DNA from: Asterochloris sp. CNOR1
Lineage: Eukaryota; Chlorophyta; Trebouxiophyceae; Trebouxiales; Trebouxiaceae
Direction of reading: 5' to 3'
Assembly: GCA_963969365.1 (NCBI GenBank)
Contig: OZ017746.1
Span: 868,001-932,000 of the forward strand
DNA: 64,000 bases
Shown here: positions 11,501 through 22,600 of the stretch, piece by piece
Layout of the letters: every line of letters starts with the position of its first letter
Numbering within the stretch: position 1 is the stretch's first letter
The notes under the pieces: model-generated
What the model was told of the DNA's origin: nothing
What the model saw: the letters and a program-made list of their open reading frames with translations, nothing else
Database searches by the model: none
Translations under genes and position numbers: made by a program

Positions 11501-14500
11501 TGCATTCCTGCTGCTGAGCCTAAATGGTCAAGCAGACACGCTCAGCGCACCCCGACAGTTAGGACTGCGTCTGCTCCATGCCCTGAGCCCAAGAGCAACA
11601 GTAAGCGGTGCACACGGCTACAGCCACAAGCAAACATGAGTGCCTGCTGACCTGGGTGCTCCAAGTCGTGGCAGACAGCGGCCACCAGCATGGAGAATTT
11701 CTCTGTCTGTGTGAAATGGCAGCACTCATTCAGGAGCTCCATGTACCGGAACAGCATGTGGGCTACATCGCACACGTGGTGGAAGTTGTGGTAAGGGTTG
11801 GCAGCATGGTATCTTTGGGACACCTGCAGACGGGATTGCAGGGCAGTGAGACCCAATCCCAGGCCCCCACCCCCTCCACCCTAAGGACTCTCTGAGGGCC
11901 AATCAAGAGGCACCTAGATGTGCAACACAACCCACAGAGGGCCCCACACAAGTGCGTTGGGGTCTGTGCTGCAACAGGGCGCAGAGTGAGTCGCATGTAC
12001 AGGATAATGGCCTGGTGGGGAGTCTGCTCTGGCCCACCTTGCTGACACACTCCTGGCTTGACTGCATGTATTGCAGCCGCGGGCGGAGGCAGCGCTTCAG
12101 GGACCACAGGCCTCGATTGCTCACATGCAGGTCTGTGCAGGGGAGGCCATTGGACGGCCCCCGACTTCACCTCCTCTGCGACGCACCTCTTCAAGGAAGT
12201 GCCACAGCACCTCAAGGGGGACGCATGGTCCACCAGCCATGACTGCCGCCGCAGGCTCCTCAGCTGGCACAGGCCTCGCGCTGTCCCACGTGTGCTGCCT
12301 TGCACGCCCCTCAGCTCCCGCCTGCCCGCTGCCTGCTGCCTCAGCCAGCCCCAGCTTCAGAAAGATGGCACACACGGCCGCAATGAGCCCCGGAGGCTCC
12401 AGATCCAGCATGCTGTAGTGCCAGGAGTCCAGGGCCACGCTGTCCACTGCCTGCACGGCCGCCCAGATCTCCTGGGACCGCTCCAGCAGCATCGGGTCGA
12501 TGCAGGGGTCCGCCTGCGCCATCGCCAGCAGCCGCACCGAAACGTTGGCCCTGAAATCGGCTTGCCTTGACATTGGGCCATGGTCAAGGCCTGCACCTGG
12601 CTCCAGTGCAGCCCCTGTGGCATCTTGGGTGCTGCTGACCGCCACCGGGTCAGGTACAGTCGACAGGCTGGCGCGGGCAGGCGTGCTTTTGAACATGCTG
12701 GATGCACGTCTGTCCCCACTGGAGTGCTGGCGGCGCGGGGCCACAGCTGTGCTGGTGTCACTGGCCTGAGCCAGGATCCAGGACTGGGTGCCGGGATCGG
12801 CGGCATCCTGCAGGGACAGCAACCAGCTCCCAGTGAGTCAGCAGCATGCAGCTGGCAGTAGATTGGCTGCTGTAAGACAGAGTGCTGGAGGCATCTATGT
12901 CCTGCGGACATGGATCAGGCTCAGCATGCAGCACAGGCAGATGGCGGCCCTTCCTCAAATCCTGCTGCTGGGCCTGAGCTGGCCCTGCATAGCCAGCCAT
13001 GCACACAGTGAGGGCAGGTGCGACTATGACACTGTGCTGAAGTCATGGCATTGCAACCGGCCCTTGGGGTGCACATCACCACCGACCAGGTGCGGTTTTC
13101 ACACTGCAGGAAGTCCCTGGCACTGCAGCTGAGTTTGAGTACTGGCCCTGTACCATCGATCGATGAGGCGCAGGGCGCCGGAGTTGGCTGTCATGTACGC
13201 TGCAGCCTCGCCAGGGGGCATGGTTGTGCATCAGAGGCCGGCCCACCTGGAGGTAGCGCTGCAGAACTGGAGAGCCTTCAGGCCTCAGGCCAGACCCAAC
13301 ATGCGCACAGATGCGTCCCAGCTTTGTCACAGCCCCCTCTAGCAGGCTGAACTCATCCGGGTGGGCTGCAGGGTCCTGCAGCACACAGCGTCTACAATGA
13401 GCAAACCGGTCCAGCATGCACAGAAAGCCCCCAAGCAGACCAGATTGTGCTGCAGGCCACGGCTGCGCAACGCTGCCCTGCGTCATACCCACTGCTCGGC
13501 CCTCGGTTCAGAGCCCAGACCAGTGGTGCAGATGAATTTTGCAGCCTCAGGGTGCGGCCAGGCCGCCTCTACTGCTAGACAGCGCGCTGTCACCACAACC
13601 CTCCAAGCCTGCTGTGCTCACTTTGCAGGTGTTGACATCATCTGCTGCCAGGGCAGGCTCCGCACTCACCTGCCCCATCTGCACCACCTGGACCACCTCT
13701 GCAGCCTCGCGGCCCAGCGCCTCCAGCACCTTCCCCATCGGCTGTGCCAGCTGCGTCCTCAGAACCCGCCCCAGCAGGAGTCGCAGCAGCAGCAGCTCAG
13801 CAATCAGGAAGGCTGCCAGCCCGATGCTGTGAGCTGCCACCCAGTGGTTGCGCGCGGTGGTGTCGAGCAGCAGAGCCACCGTGCCATCTGCTGAGGCAAC
13901 CTGCTGGCGGTCTGCGCTGCGCTGGGTGGCAAGAGGGGGGGCCCCAGGAGCGTCCCAGATGCGGTCGCCGATGCGTAGGGTCAGCAGCCTGACTCCTGCA
14001 CCCTGGGTGGTGTAGAACCTGCAGGGACGTTGGCAGGGCATGGTCAAGCAAACCCTGCAGGGGTGTGGCGCACCACGCAGGCAGCATGGCAGCTTTGTGT
14101 GGAGCCAATTGGCACAGCAAGCTAGCCTGCTCGTCCAAGTGCTGCGCCAGGCGGCCAAGCGCGGAGCTACGAGAGGTGGATGGTCAGGTGCTTCAGGCAT
14201 AGTGGCAGGCATGCAGGCAGTCCTCTAGCAGCCATGGGCTGCTCAAGGGACCCAGCAGGCTCTGTGCCGGCCAGCGCAGGAGGGTTGTGCCTGCGCACAC
14301 TCTTGCAGCAAGCAGCATCAGCCAGGCCATCTTTGCAACCTAGATTTTGCTGTTGACCACAGCCACCATGCAGCTTTCGAGGCACTGGCTGCCCAGGCAG
14401 GTGCACAGCAACCCGCAGAGGTGCCACGCTGGGCTGCACCTGAAGATGCCGTCCACAAGTGGCTGCAGGTAGGCCGTGGGCTCGCTCTCGCGCACCGCCA

Positions 14501-16332
14501 GCACCGCCAGGAATGCGTCTGGCAGCTGCATCACAGAGACCTGGTACTGCATGAAGGGGACCACCGTCACTGTGACCAGCACCAGCAGCGCCATCTGCAG
14601 CAGGCAGGCAGGGGGCGTCAGCGCTCACACAGCAGCTGGTTGCCTGGAATGCTGCAGTGTACTGAGTGTGGTGCTGCAGCTTGAGACGACAGGACTGTGC
14701 AGCACTGTGCTTGCCAGGCCTGCAGCATGCAGCCACAGTGCCATCCAGGCACAGACTAGCCTTCTGCCTTGTGGAGACGCGTGTGTGATGGCCATCTCCC
14801 ATGCCAACAGGCCATGTCCCTACCCGGCCTGCAGCCACGTGCAGGAGTGGTTGCCAGGTGGCCCCCCAGCACGCATGTCACCCTTGCTGTGCGGACAGGT
14901 GTCTCACCAGCTGCAGCGTGGCCGCACCGACCTGACGGCAGCAGTGCACCTGCCTCCAGGCCTGGCTGGGCACCAGCCTCTCCCTGCGCAGCAGCACCTG
15001 CCCAGCTGCGACCACTGCCCGCAGGGCCCGCCCATACTGCAGGTTGCGCAGAGTGGCAGCCATCTTGCCAGCGCGCGAGGCTGCCAGCGTGGCGGCACTG
15101 ACTGCCTGCAGCCCCGTCACTGAGTCCGTCAAAGGGACTCCCACCCAGGACAGGTCAGCCACGATGAAGGCTGCGCAGATGCAGTCCATGGCCAGCGCCG
15201 GCCAGGGAGGCGTGGCTGGGCACAGGAGGTGGAGGCACACCTGCAGGCAGCAACGCCAGCCCTCAGTGCTTTGCTCTCTGAGGCAGGACAGGCCTGCTTA
15301 TACTACAGCGCATCACGCTCTGTGGAATGCATGCTCCTTGAAAGGCAGGGTGGGTTGAATGGAGCAGGATGCATCCTAGGCAGAATCAAGTATGAGGGAC
15401 GCTGAAGCATGCTCACCTCCATCAGATAGAGACACATGCAGCCCAGTAGCACAACATCAATGTAGGTCGCCACATAGTCCGGGGCTGAGACCAGTGCAGC
15501 CATGTCCTGTGCAAAGAGCACAAACAGCAGCGTGGTGGCAATCAGGATGGCCCACTGCAGACTGCCCAGCATGCGGGCAGTGCGCTGCCGCAACTCCACT
15601 GCCTGAGGGGAGTGCAGCCAGCGCAGCTGCAGAGGGTGGGGGCTGCTGGGGGCGCCATCCCCTGTCCTTCTGTCTGTGCCGGGGGACTCTGCGAGCAGTA
15701 GGGGGGTGTGCTGCATGGGAGTGCTGCTGATGCGGGCTATCTTCTGTTGCCAGGCCTGCAGGTGTGGCAGGGGCCTAGTGCAACCTGAAGCTACTTGCTG
15801 TGTTGACAAAGGTAATACAGGGGTGTGGCAATGTCAGGGCTGCTCCAGACTATGGTGGCCACTGCCCAGTTGGCCGACTCCCTGCAGGCTGACGTCCTGC
15901 ATTGTATCTGGGCTCATGCATGCGTCATGCTGCACGCCACAAGCGCTTTGGTGCCTTTGCAGCTTTGCAGGGCTTTTAGTGTCATTGCACGGTCAGATAA
16001 GAGTCCACAGATTGCTTGCCTGAGGGCTGATGTTTACTCTGAGAGTCGTATGCATCTTGAGGCTGCCTGCCCTGCCATCCAACAGATGCTCTGCCTTGCT
16101 GTCAAGGCCCTCGTGTGCTTGCAACATATCTGAAGGGCATGATGCCATCTGCCCTGCTCCTGCTGCTCAGAGTCAACGGGTCAAGGCTGAAGGGGCACTG
16201 CATGAGCAAAGTAAAGGTGTCAGATGGCAATGAGGGGCTATATACAGGACTGCTGCAGCAGCAGCCGATGCAATGATGCAGGATGCTCACCAGCATTAGG
16301 CCTGTGAAGAGTCCCTGTGAAGTGGCATGCAT
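8577..16332 (-). CDS. Membrane-anchored class I 3',5'-cyclic nucleotide phosphodiesterase
   Basis: Hydrolyses cAMP and/or cGMP to the 5'-nucleotide. In-phase exons: 15755-15417, 15240-14908, 14594-14440, 14018-13670, 13375-13247, 12807-12187, 11823-11652, 11402-11234, 11010-10947, 10662-10424, 10175-10019, 9616-9482 and 9284-8577. A tentative first exon is 16332-16291 (M-H-A-T). The catalytic HD domain is complete: NPYHNFHHVCDVAHM and CHDLEHPG (metal ligands), NNHVCSLYTLL, HTDMTHHFSTVAK, LHCADISNPVKP (ligand Asp) and MAQVNFIDFIVAPL (the invariant nucleotide-binding Gln). Upstream are about four hydrophobic helices, the last basic (AGKMAATLRNLQYGRALRAV). Next come a helix (MALLVLVTVTVVPFM), a roughly 100-residue soluble loop, another helix (GLAAFLIAELLLLRLLLG) and a HAMP-like linker. 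The 236-codon Ser/Arg-rich tail (9284-8577) may contain an unseen intron. The modelled length is about 1,203 aa. Confidence 0.85.
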
Positions 16333-16683
16333 GTTGCTGTCTGAGGCCGCTCATGCTTCCGTAAAAGGGCTCAAAGCTGCAATGAAGGGCTGAAGGGGTC
16401 TGCTGCCCGTCCGCATACGCCTGTAGCATTTCTGGCCACGTCTGTGGAGGCGTTACAGCCGGCAGGCCTGTGCCACAAACTCAGCTATAGCTGCACACAA
16501 TGGACATGAATGCCACAACCCGGCGCAGGCACTGACAGAGAGATCAGGATAGGGCAGCCAGGCTGGTTCGCCCCAATTGAATAGCGTTGACCATCTTGTT
16601 TTGGGCCTCGCTGATGTACTCTGCACTTCAGCAGCCCTTTGCGTGATAGTCAGTAATCAACACCCACCATCAGAGTGGCAATC
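16333..16683. promoter_or_regulatory. Probable shared upstream region of the phosphodiesterase and SEC3
   Basis: About 350 bp separates the tentative phosphodiesterase ATG (complement 16332) from the SEC3 ATG (16684). The two genes diverge, so both promoters must lie here if the start exons are right. I saw no clear TATA box or named element. Confidence 0.35.
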
Positions 16684-19600
16684 ATGAGCCTCCGAAGCAG
16701 CATGGAGGAGGTGTTCACCAACACAGAGGCGCGAGTGGTGGCTGCTTATAAGGTGGATTGCATTGATGAGGCACTGACATTGGAGGCTGGCACATTATTT
16801 GGCGCCTCCTGCTGCACCTTGCTAGTTGCGCTGCAGGTGGTGAAGTGTCTGCCGAGCGCCACCTCTACATTTTCAAGCAAGAAGAAGCCACCCAAGGTGG
16901 AATGCTGGCGCTCCTTGCAAGCGGATCTGTCTTGAGCTGCAATGGCACCCAACACGGTCGACAAGCACTAGATAGGCTGTGCCTCCCTGTCCTCAGCCCA
17001 GGCATGCCATTTCAGCCAGCCAGAGCTGGATGTGCACGCCGTTGTTGCCTGCAGAGCCAAAGCAAGGAGCGGGTGGTCTGCCTGACAGCAGAGCGCCGCT
17101 CTAAGCGCCGGGGTTTCAAAGGCTCCCTGCACATCTGCAAGTACTCGGCGGGCAAGACGCAGGCAAGCTCGCGCACCGGTGTATGCCCTGTTTGGTGCTG
17201 GCAGGAAGATGCCTGACCTCCCTCCTTCCTCCCTTGACACCTCTGTTGTGGGTTTGGCCCCATGCCAGAAGCCTTCTAAAAGAGGGGCCCCTTGTGACAC
17301 ACTTGTTCAGAGCGCAGGCGCAGACAGTGCAGCCAGCCAACCCTCGCGCCTAGAGAATTGCCGAAGGCTACGAGGCCCAGCTGCCAGCAGGGCTGCACGT
17401 CCCCAGTCTCACAGCCTGAGCCCCGTTCAGGCCTGGTGGCTGTCTGGCTGCCACACCGAGGGCTGTCCTGCTGCTGCAGTTGTGTCCATCCCTCCTGCCC
17501 AAGCAATGCCCGAGAGTGAGCATCCTGCGCGGTGCCTGCTGAGGTTTGCCCCTGTGCTGCAGATTCGGTCATCTTTCCTGCTCAAGCACATGACGCGCAT
17601 GGAGGCTTTCCTTGACGAAGAGGAGGGGAAGCCCCAGTTCCTGGAGATGTGGTTCCAGAGCAGCACCTTTGGGTCCGACACCAAGACTGCCATGCAGCTG
17701 GACCGTGGCGCCCTGGAGGAGGTCATGGGCACTGTCTACCTCTTCTGCAAGTGGGTGGGAGAGGCCTGATTTGAGAGGCTATCCTGCCAGTGAACGCTGG
17801 CAGGAGTCTATGGGATGGAGCTTCACATGGACCGCCGTCCATTGCAGCAAGCCTTAGGCAGGGAACCTGATTCCCCCTCGTGCATGGCCCCTGCACTGCC
17901 CCAGGCACCACACTTGACCTGGCAATGCTGGTGCACGGCGACGCAGGTTGCATGCCATCTGGACACTTTGGATCTGCGCTCTGACACCCTGTGGTCTTCA
18001 ATCAGCATGCACGCCCCTGTGAGGCAGCACCGCAGGGAGCCAGCACCTGCAAAGCAACTCCATGTCGTGTCCGGCCGCCTGGAGGAGGCCTTGCCTGCAG
18101 CAGTCCTGTGTGTCCCCGCAGGAAGCACGAGCGCAAGCAGCCTCAGGTTGTGGGATATGATACAGCCCTGCTGGACCGGTGGGTGTCCTCCCAGGAGGGC
18201 AAGCTGGTGGACCTGGAGGGGGTGGGTGCCTTTGGGGCCGCGCTGCTGGGGCACGAGGCGGACGCGGGGGGCGCTGGCAGCGCGGGCGGGTCCTCGCTAG
18301 TGAGTGTTGCAAACAATCATTAGTGGTCTGAGGGAAAGTGAGCTCAGCATCCTCCATCAGTGAGCGGGGCTCAGTGGGGGTTGCATGCGATGGATGATCT
18401 GCAGCGCTGCTGGGGCATGAGGCAGACAGAGACGGGGCTGGCAGCACAGGAGGTTCCTCTCTGGTGGCCGGCCTTGAGGCCAGGCAGGTGACGACAATGC
18501 CCCGCATTCAGAGGCTTAGAGAACACCTCCTGTCAGTGCAACCTGCACTGTGTGTGAATGGCTCTGTTGTCTGTAGGCTGAGATGGACAGGTGGTATTCC
18601 CCCCTTGTGCTCTCGGGCACTGTCACAACATGATACGTCACATGTGCAGGTGTCAGCCAAGGAGGAGAAGGACCTGCAGACCCTGCTGGAGATGTTTGCC
18701 CTGGGAGTGGGGGACGTGGAGGAGTTCCAGGAGCGCCTGCAGGCCGAGCTGGCTGCGCTGGAGGTGACATCATGCACAGAGCTGCCACTGGCTTGTTCAA
18801 ACATGTGGAAGATGGGGCATAAGCTTTCTTCAGGCACCATTGCCCCCTCGCATCTCTCTAGGGATGCAGTGGGGTGATGGTGCAGACTGCCTTCCTCCCA
18901 AGGATGCAGTGGGGGTAGGGTGCTGAGGGTCCACGCTCCGTCTCTCTGACAGACCGTGCTCATCCACCGCGCGTGAGGCAGGCTGTGTTGTGCAGCCAGG
19001 CAGCTGCTCACCTGTGCGGTATTGGGGACCTTGCTGGTAGCCCAGATTTCAAGGAGAGGGGCATGTAATCAGTGTTCAAGACTGTGCAGTTTGCCGCTGC
19101 AGCTTGTCGCTCCCTGTCATGCTGGCAGCGCCCACACTCTCGCTGCTGCTGCAGGCTGCGAATGTGCATGCCATCCTGGAGAGCGGGCCCCTGGTGGCTA
19201 CAGTGATGCTGCGCCTTCAGGACGCCATCAGCCTCATCAACGACCTGGATGAGAACCTGCACATCTTCGACATCAAGCTGCGCCACATGCGGGAGGACAT
19301 CGCCGCCATCGAAGCCCGCAACAACAGGTTGGCCTGGCCGCTCGAATGCAGTGGCGCTGCTGGCGTGCTGCTGTGAGGCTGCTGACTGACTGCTCAGGAC
19401 TGCTGAAGCACTGCTGTGTGGGGCTGCTGCATGCCTGTGTTGTATGCCATGGTCTGGGTTGACCTCACATGCACTGCAGACTGGTAATAAGCACTGACTG
19501 TCCTCAAATGTGTGTGTTGGCGACGGCCATGTTTAGGCAAGGGCTCAGATCACAATGAGGATAAGAATGTCATGTATGTGTAGAGCAATCTGCGGTGCTG

Positions 19601-22600
19601 CAGGCTGGAGCTGCAGGCGCGCAACAACAGCAAGCTGCTGGTGGCCCTGGAGGAGCTGCTGGACAGGCTGACCCTGCCGGAGGACACCGAGCAGCTGCTG
19701 GTGCAGGCTAACTTCGACATCAATAGGTGCAGGGTCTGACTGTGTGCGCTGTAAGACCAGCCACAGCCAGGAAGCAGCTGAGGCAGCACAGCAATGGGGC
19801 TGCGGGCAGCTGGCTGCGGTGTTGCAGGCATTGTGGAGCCGGAACCCTGCCATGGGTTGCCGCCAGAAGGCCAACATGTTGGCAAGCAGCAATGTGGCCA
19901 GGCAGCCGCAAGGTTTTTGGCAGCCCTGTAGCAGAACAGCTCAGCCCAGCAGTCCCAGAGGTCGGCGGCAGGGACAGCTTGCTGTGGCTGGTGCGGTGCA
20001 CCCGGCCACAAGTGTGCCTCACTGTCCGCCCGTGCCACTGCAATCGCACCAGCATCTCCCGTTGCTCCCCAAGCCAGGTCGGCCCGCTTGCCACCTGCTG
20101 CTGTGCAAGGCAAGCCACTGCACACAGGCACCTGCCCCTTGCAGCCTGGAGGAGATGGTGAGCGCTGGCTGGGACCTGGTGCAGCACCTGGAGGGCCTGC
20201 AGGATGTCAGCGTGTCGCCCAAGGGCCTGGAGCAGGGGCTGGCCAGCATGGAGGCGGTGTCGGAGCAGCGCAGCCGCCTGCAGGTCAGGGTCGGTGCCGC
20301 CTAAGTCAGACTGTGGCGCGGGCTGCACCTGCTTGAATGCTGTGATGCTGACAGCTACCGGCTGCAAGTCAGAGTCAGCTGACTCAATGGTCACCTTCAA
20401 GCCCTCACGGCCAGGGTGCTGCTGTGTTTGCATCACGTAAGTTGGCCGTGGCAGCAGGCCATTGCTCCTCCTTGAGATCAGAGGATCCATGGCTGTTGCG
20501 TTCAGAAGTAAGCCTCTGTCTCCCGGCATGTGTGCTTGCACCCACAGGTCCTGTTATGGTGGTGCAGCCAGGCAGTGTCGTAGAGAGAGGGACACTGTTG
20601 AGGTGGTGACAGGAACTGATTGGGTCCTTGTAGGCTCCCTGCTGCAATTGCTGAGCAAGGTGTGAGGGCTTGCAGCATCCCCGGCAGCCCATCATGTGCG
20701 CACACAACCAGGCCCTGCTCCAGCAAACCCACTTGCCCACCTGCTGCAGTCGCTGAGCAAGGTGTTTGTGGAGCGGGCCTCACGCTTCCTGTCGGGGGAG
20801 CTGACCCACGTGGGAGACAGCACCATGACAGCCATCTCAGACATTCAGCTGGTGCCTGAGCAGGCTCCCTTCCACCGCGCCATCCACGTCAGGACCGGCA
20901 GCCTGGAGCCCCTGATGCAGGTGAGGACTGTGTCAGGGCTCGCGCTCCACCTGCATGTCGCTGTGATCTGCGCCCAAAATGCACACTCATCGGCTGCCCC
21001 AGAGTGCTCAGCACCTGACACACTGGCTGCTTGCACTGCAAAGGACAGGATTTGCTCAGCAGAGGGCTGGCCGCGCCCCACTCACTGCTCCCTGTGCAAA
21101 GGTCAGATCATATGATGCCCCCAGGCCAAGCCAGTCCACCAGAGGCCCCATAACAGTGCTCTCCCCCGCAGGTGGTGTACGCGCTGAAACCCGGCAGCCT
21201 GCACCCCCTGCGCGAGCGGTACTGCCAGACCCTGAACATCTTGCTGCGCAAGGAGCTGCGCATCTGCACCAGCGGGGTGCGGAAGACCATCATGGCCACC
21301 CCCCAGGCTGCTGCCGACAGCGACACCATCAAGGCAGAGGGCAAGCATGTGAGGCAGGAGGTGCATCTGTCGTGTGTTGGGGGCTCACTGACCGGGAATT
21401 TGGATGTTTGCCAGAGGCAATGCGCTTGTTGCTGTGTTTCTGGGATGGTAGGTGGCATTCTGCCTACGCCTCATCTGCTGCAGCTGCTGGCGGCATGCTC
21501 TCTTGATTGAGCATGCTTCCTGGCTTGGAACATGTGCACAACTGGCTTGTCGACAATTCTTCTGTGAAGGGGTATAGCGCGCCTGAAAGAATGTTGGGCT
21601 TGCTGTGTGCAGGAACTGCTGGAGGGGCTGGTGGCCCCATCCAGGACAACAGCCCGCAGCTTGCTGGAAGACAGCTCCCCCACCAAGTGGAGCATTCCAA
21701 GCAAGGCCGATCTCGGCATGGTGGCCAAGCCGGGCAGGAAAGACCCCGGCGGTCCACAGCTGCCCCATAAAACCTTCCAGGTCTGGCGCCTGCAACCATT
21801 TGTTGGCTGGCAGCCGGGCACTGGGGTCCAGCACATAATTCTTCCAGTGGCAGCTGCGTGTGCCCACTCTGCTGCTCAGGCTGCCTTTGCAGCAACTTGC
21901 AGCTCTTGTAAGCAGGGTGCCTCCTGGTGCCCACAGCACTGATGCCCAATGATGTACCCTGAGCTGCCTGCAGGTGTTCCTGGACACCTGGCTGCCCTTC
22001 TTCCTGGCAGAGGCGCGCCATGCGGCCGCATTCCTGCTGCTGTATGCGCCTGTGCCTGTCACAGAGAAGGCAGCGCCGGCGCCTGTGCAGCCTCCCAGCC
22101 CCACCGTCACCTCCCCCCAGCAGCCTGGTAGTGCAAGGGCAGCCGCTGCCAGGGCGGCTGCAGAAGCGGCTGCAGCCAAGGCTGCTGAGGTGGGCTGCAC
22201 TTCTTGAAAGCTGCCATTGAGGAGGTTGCCCTGCACATTCATAAGGAGCTGTATTGCTGCAGCTTGCGCAACGCTCATGCAAGGGGCGGGGCAGCCTTAT
22301 GGCCTCGGCCCCTGCCAGGACTTGCAGGAGGCAAGGCCTCCCTCCTGCAAGCTGCCCCTCCACAGCATTCACGCACCAGCCTAGCTCCACTGCTGTATCG
22401 AACACCCTCAGCTTAGAAGCAGATGCACCACCAGAGCTTGTCAGCCCTGCAGGAGGCTGAGGAGGAGCTGTCCCCTATCGATGCCTCTGCTGCAGCTCAG
22501 GCTGCAGCTGAGGAGGCAGGGGTGCTGCTGCCAGAGGGGCCCGCCGTCATCGCATCCCTCATTGTGGGCGTACACACAGACTTCCAGGCCCTGGTGAGCC

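Noticed and set aside
21464-22405. 313-codon open frame on the minus strand
   Set aside because: It is antisense to SEC3 exons 12-13, which are in phase and carry family sequence. No recognisable protein.
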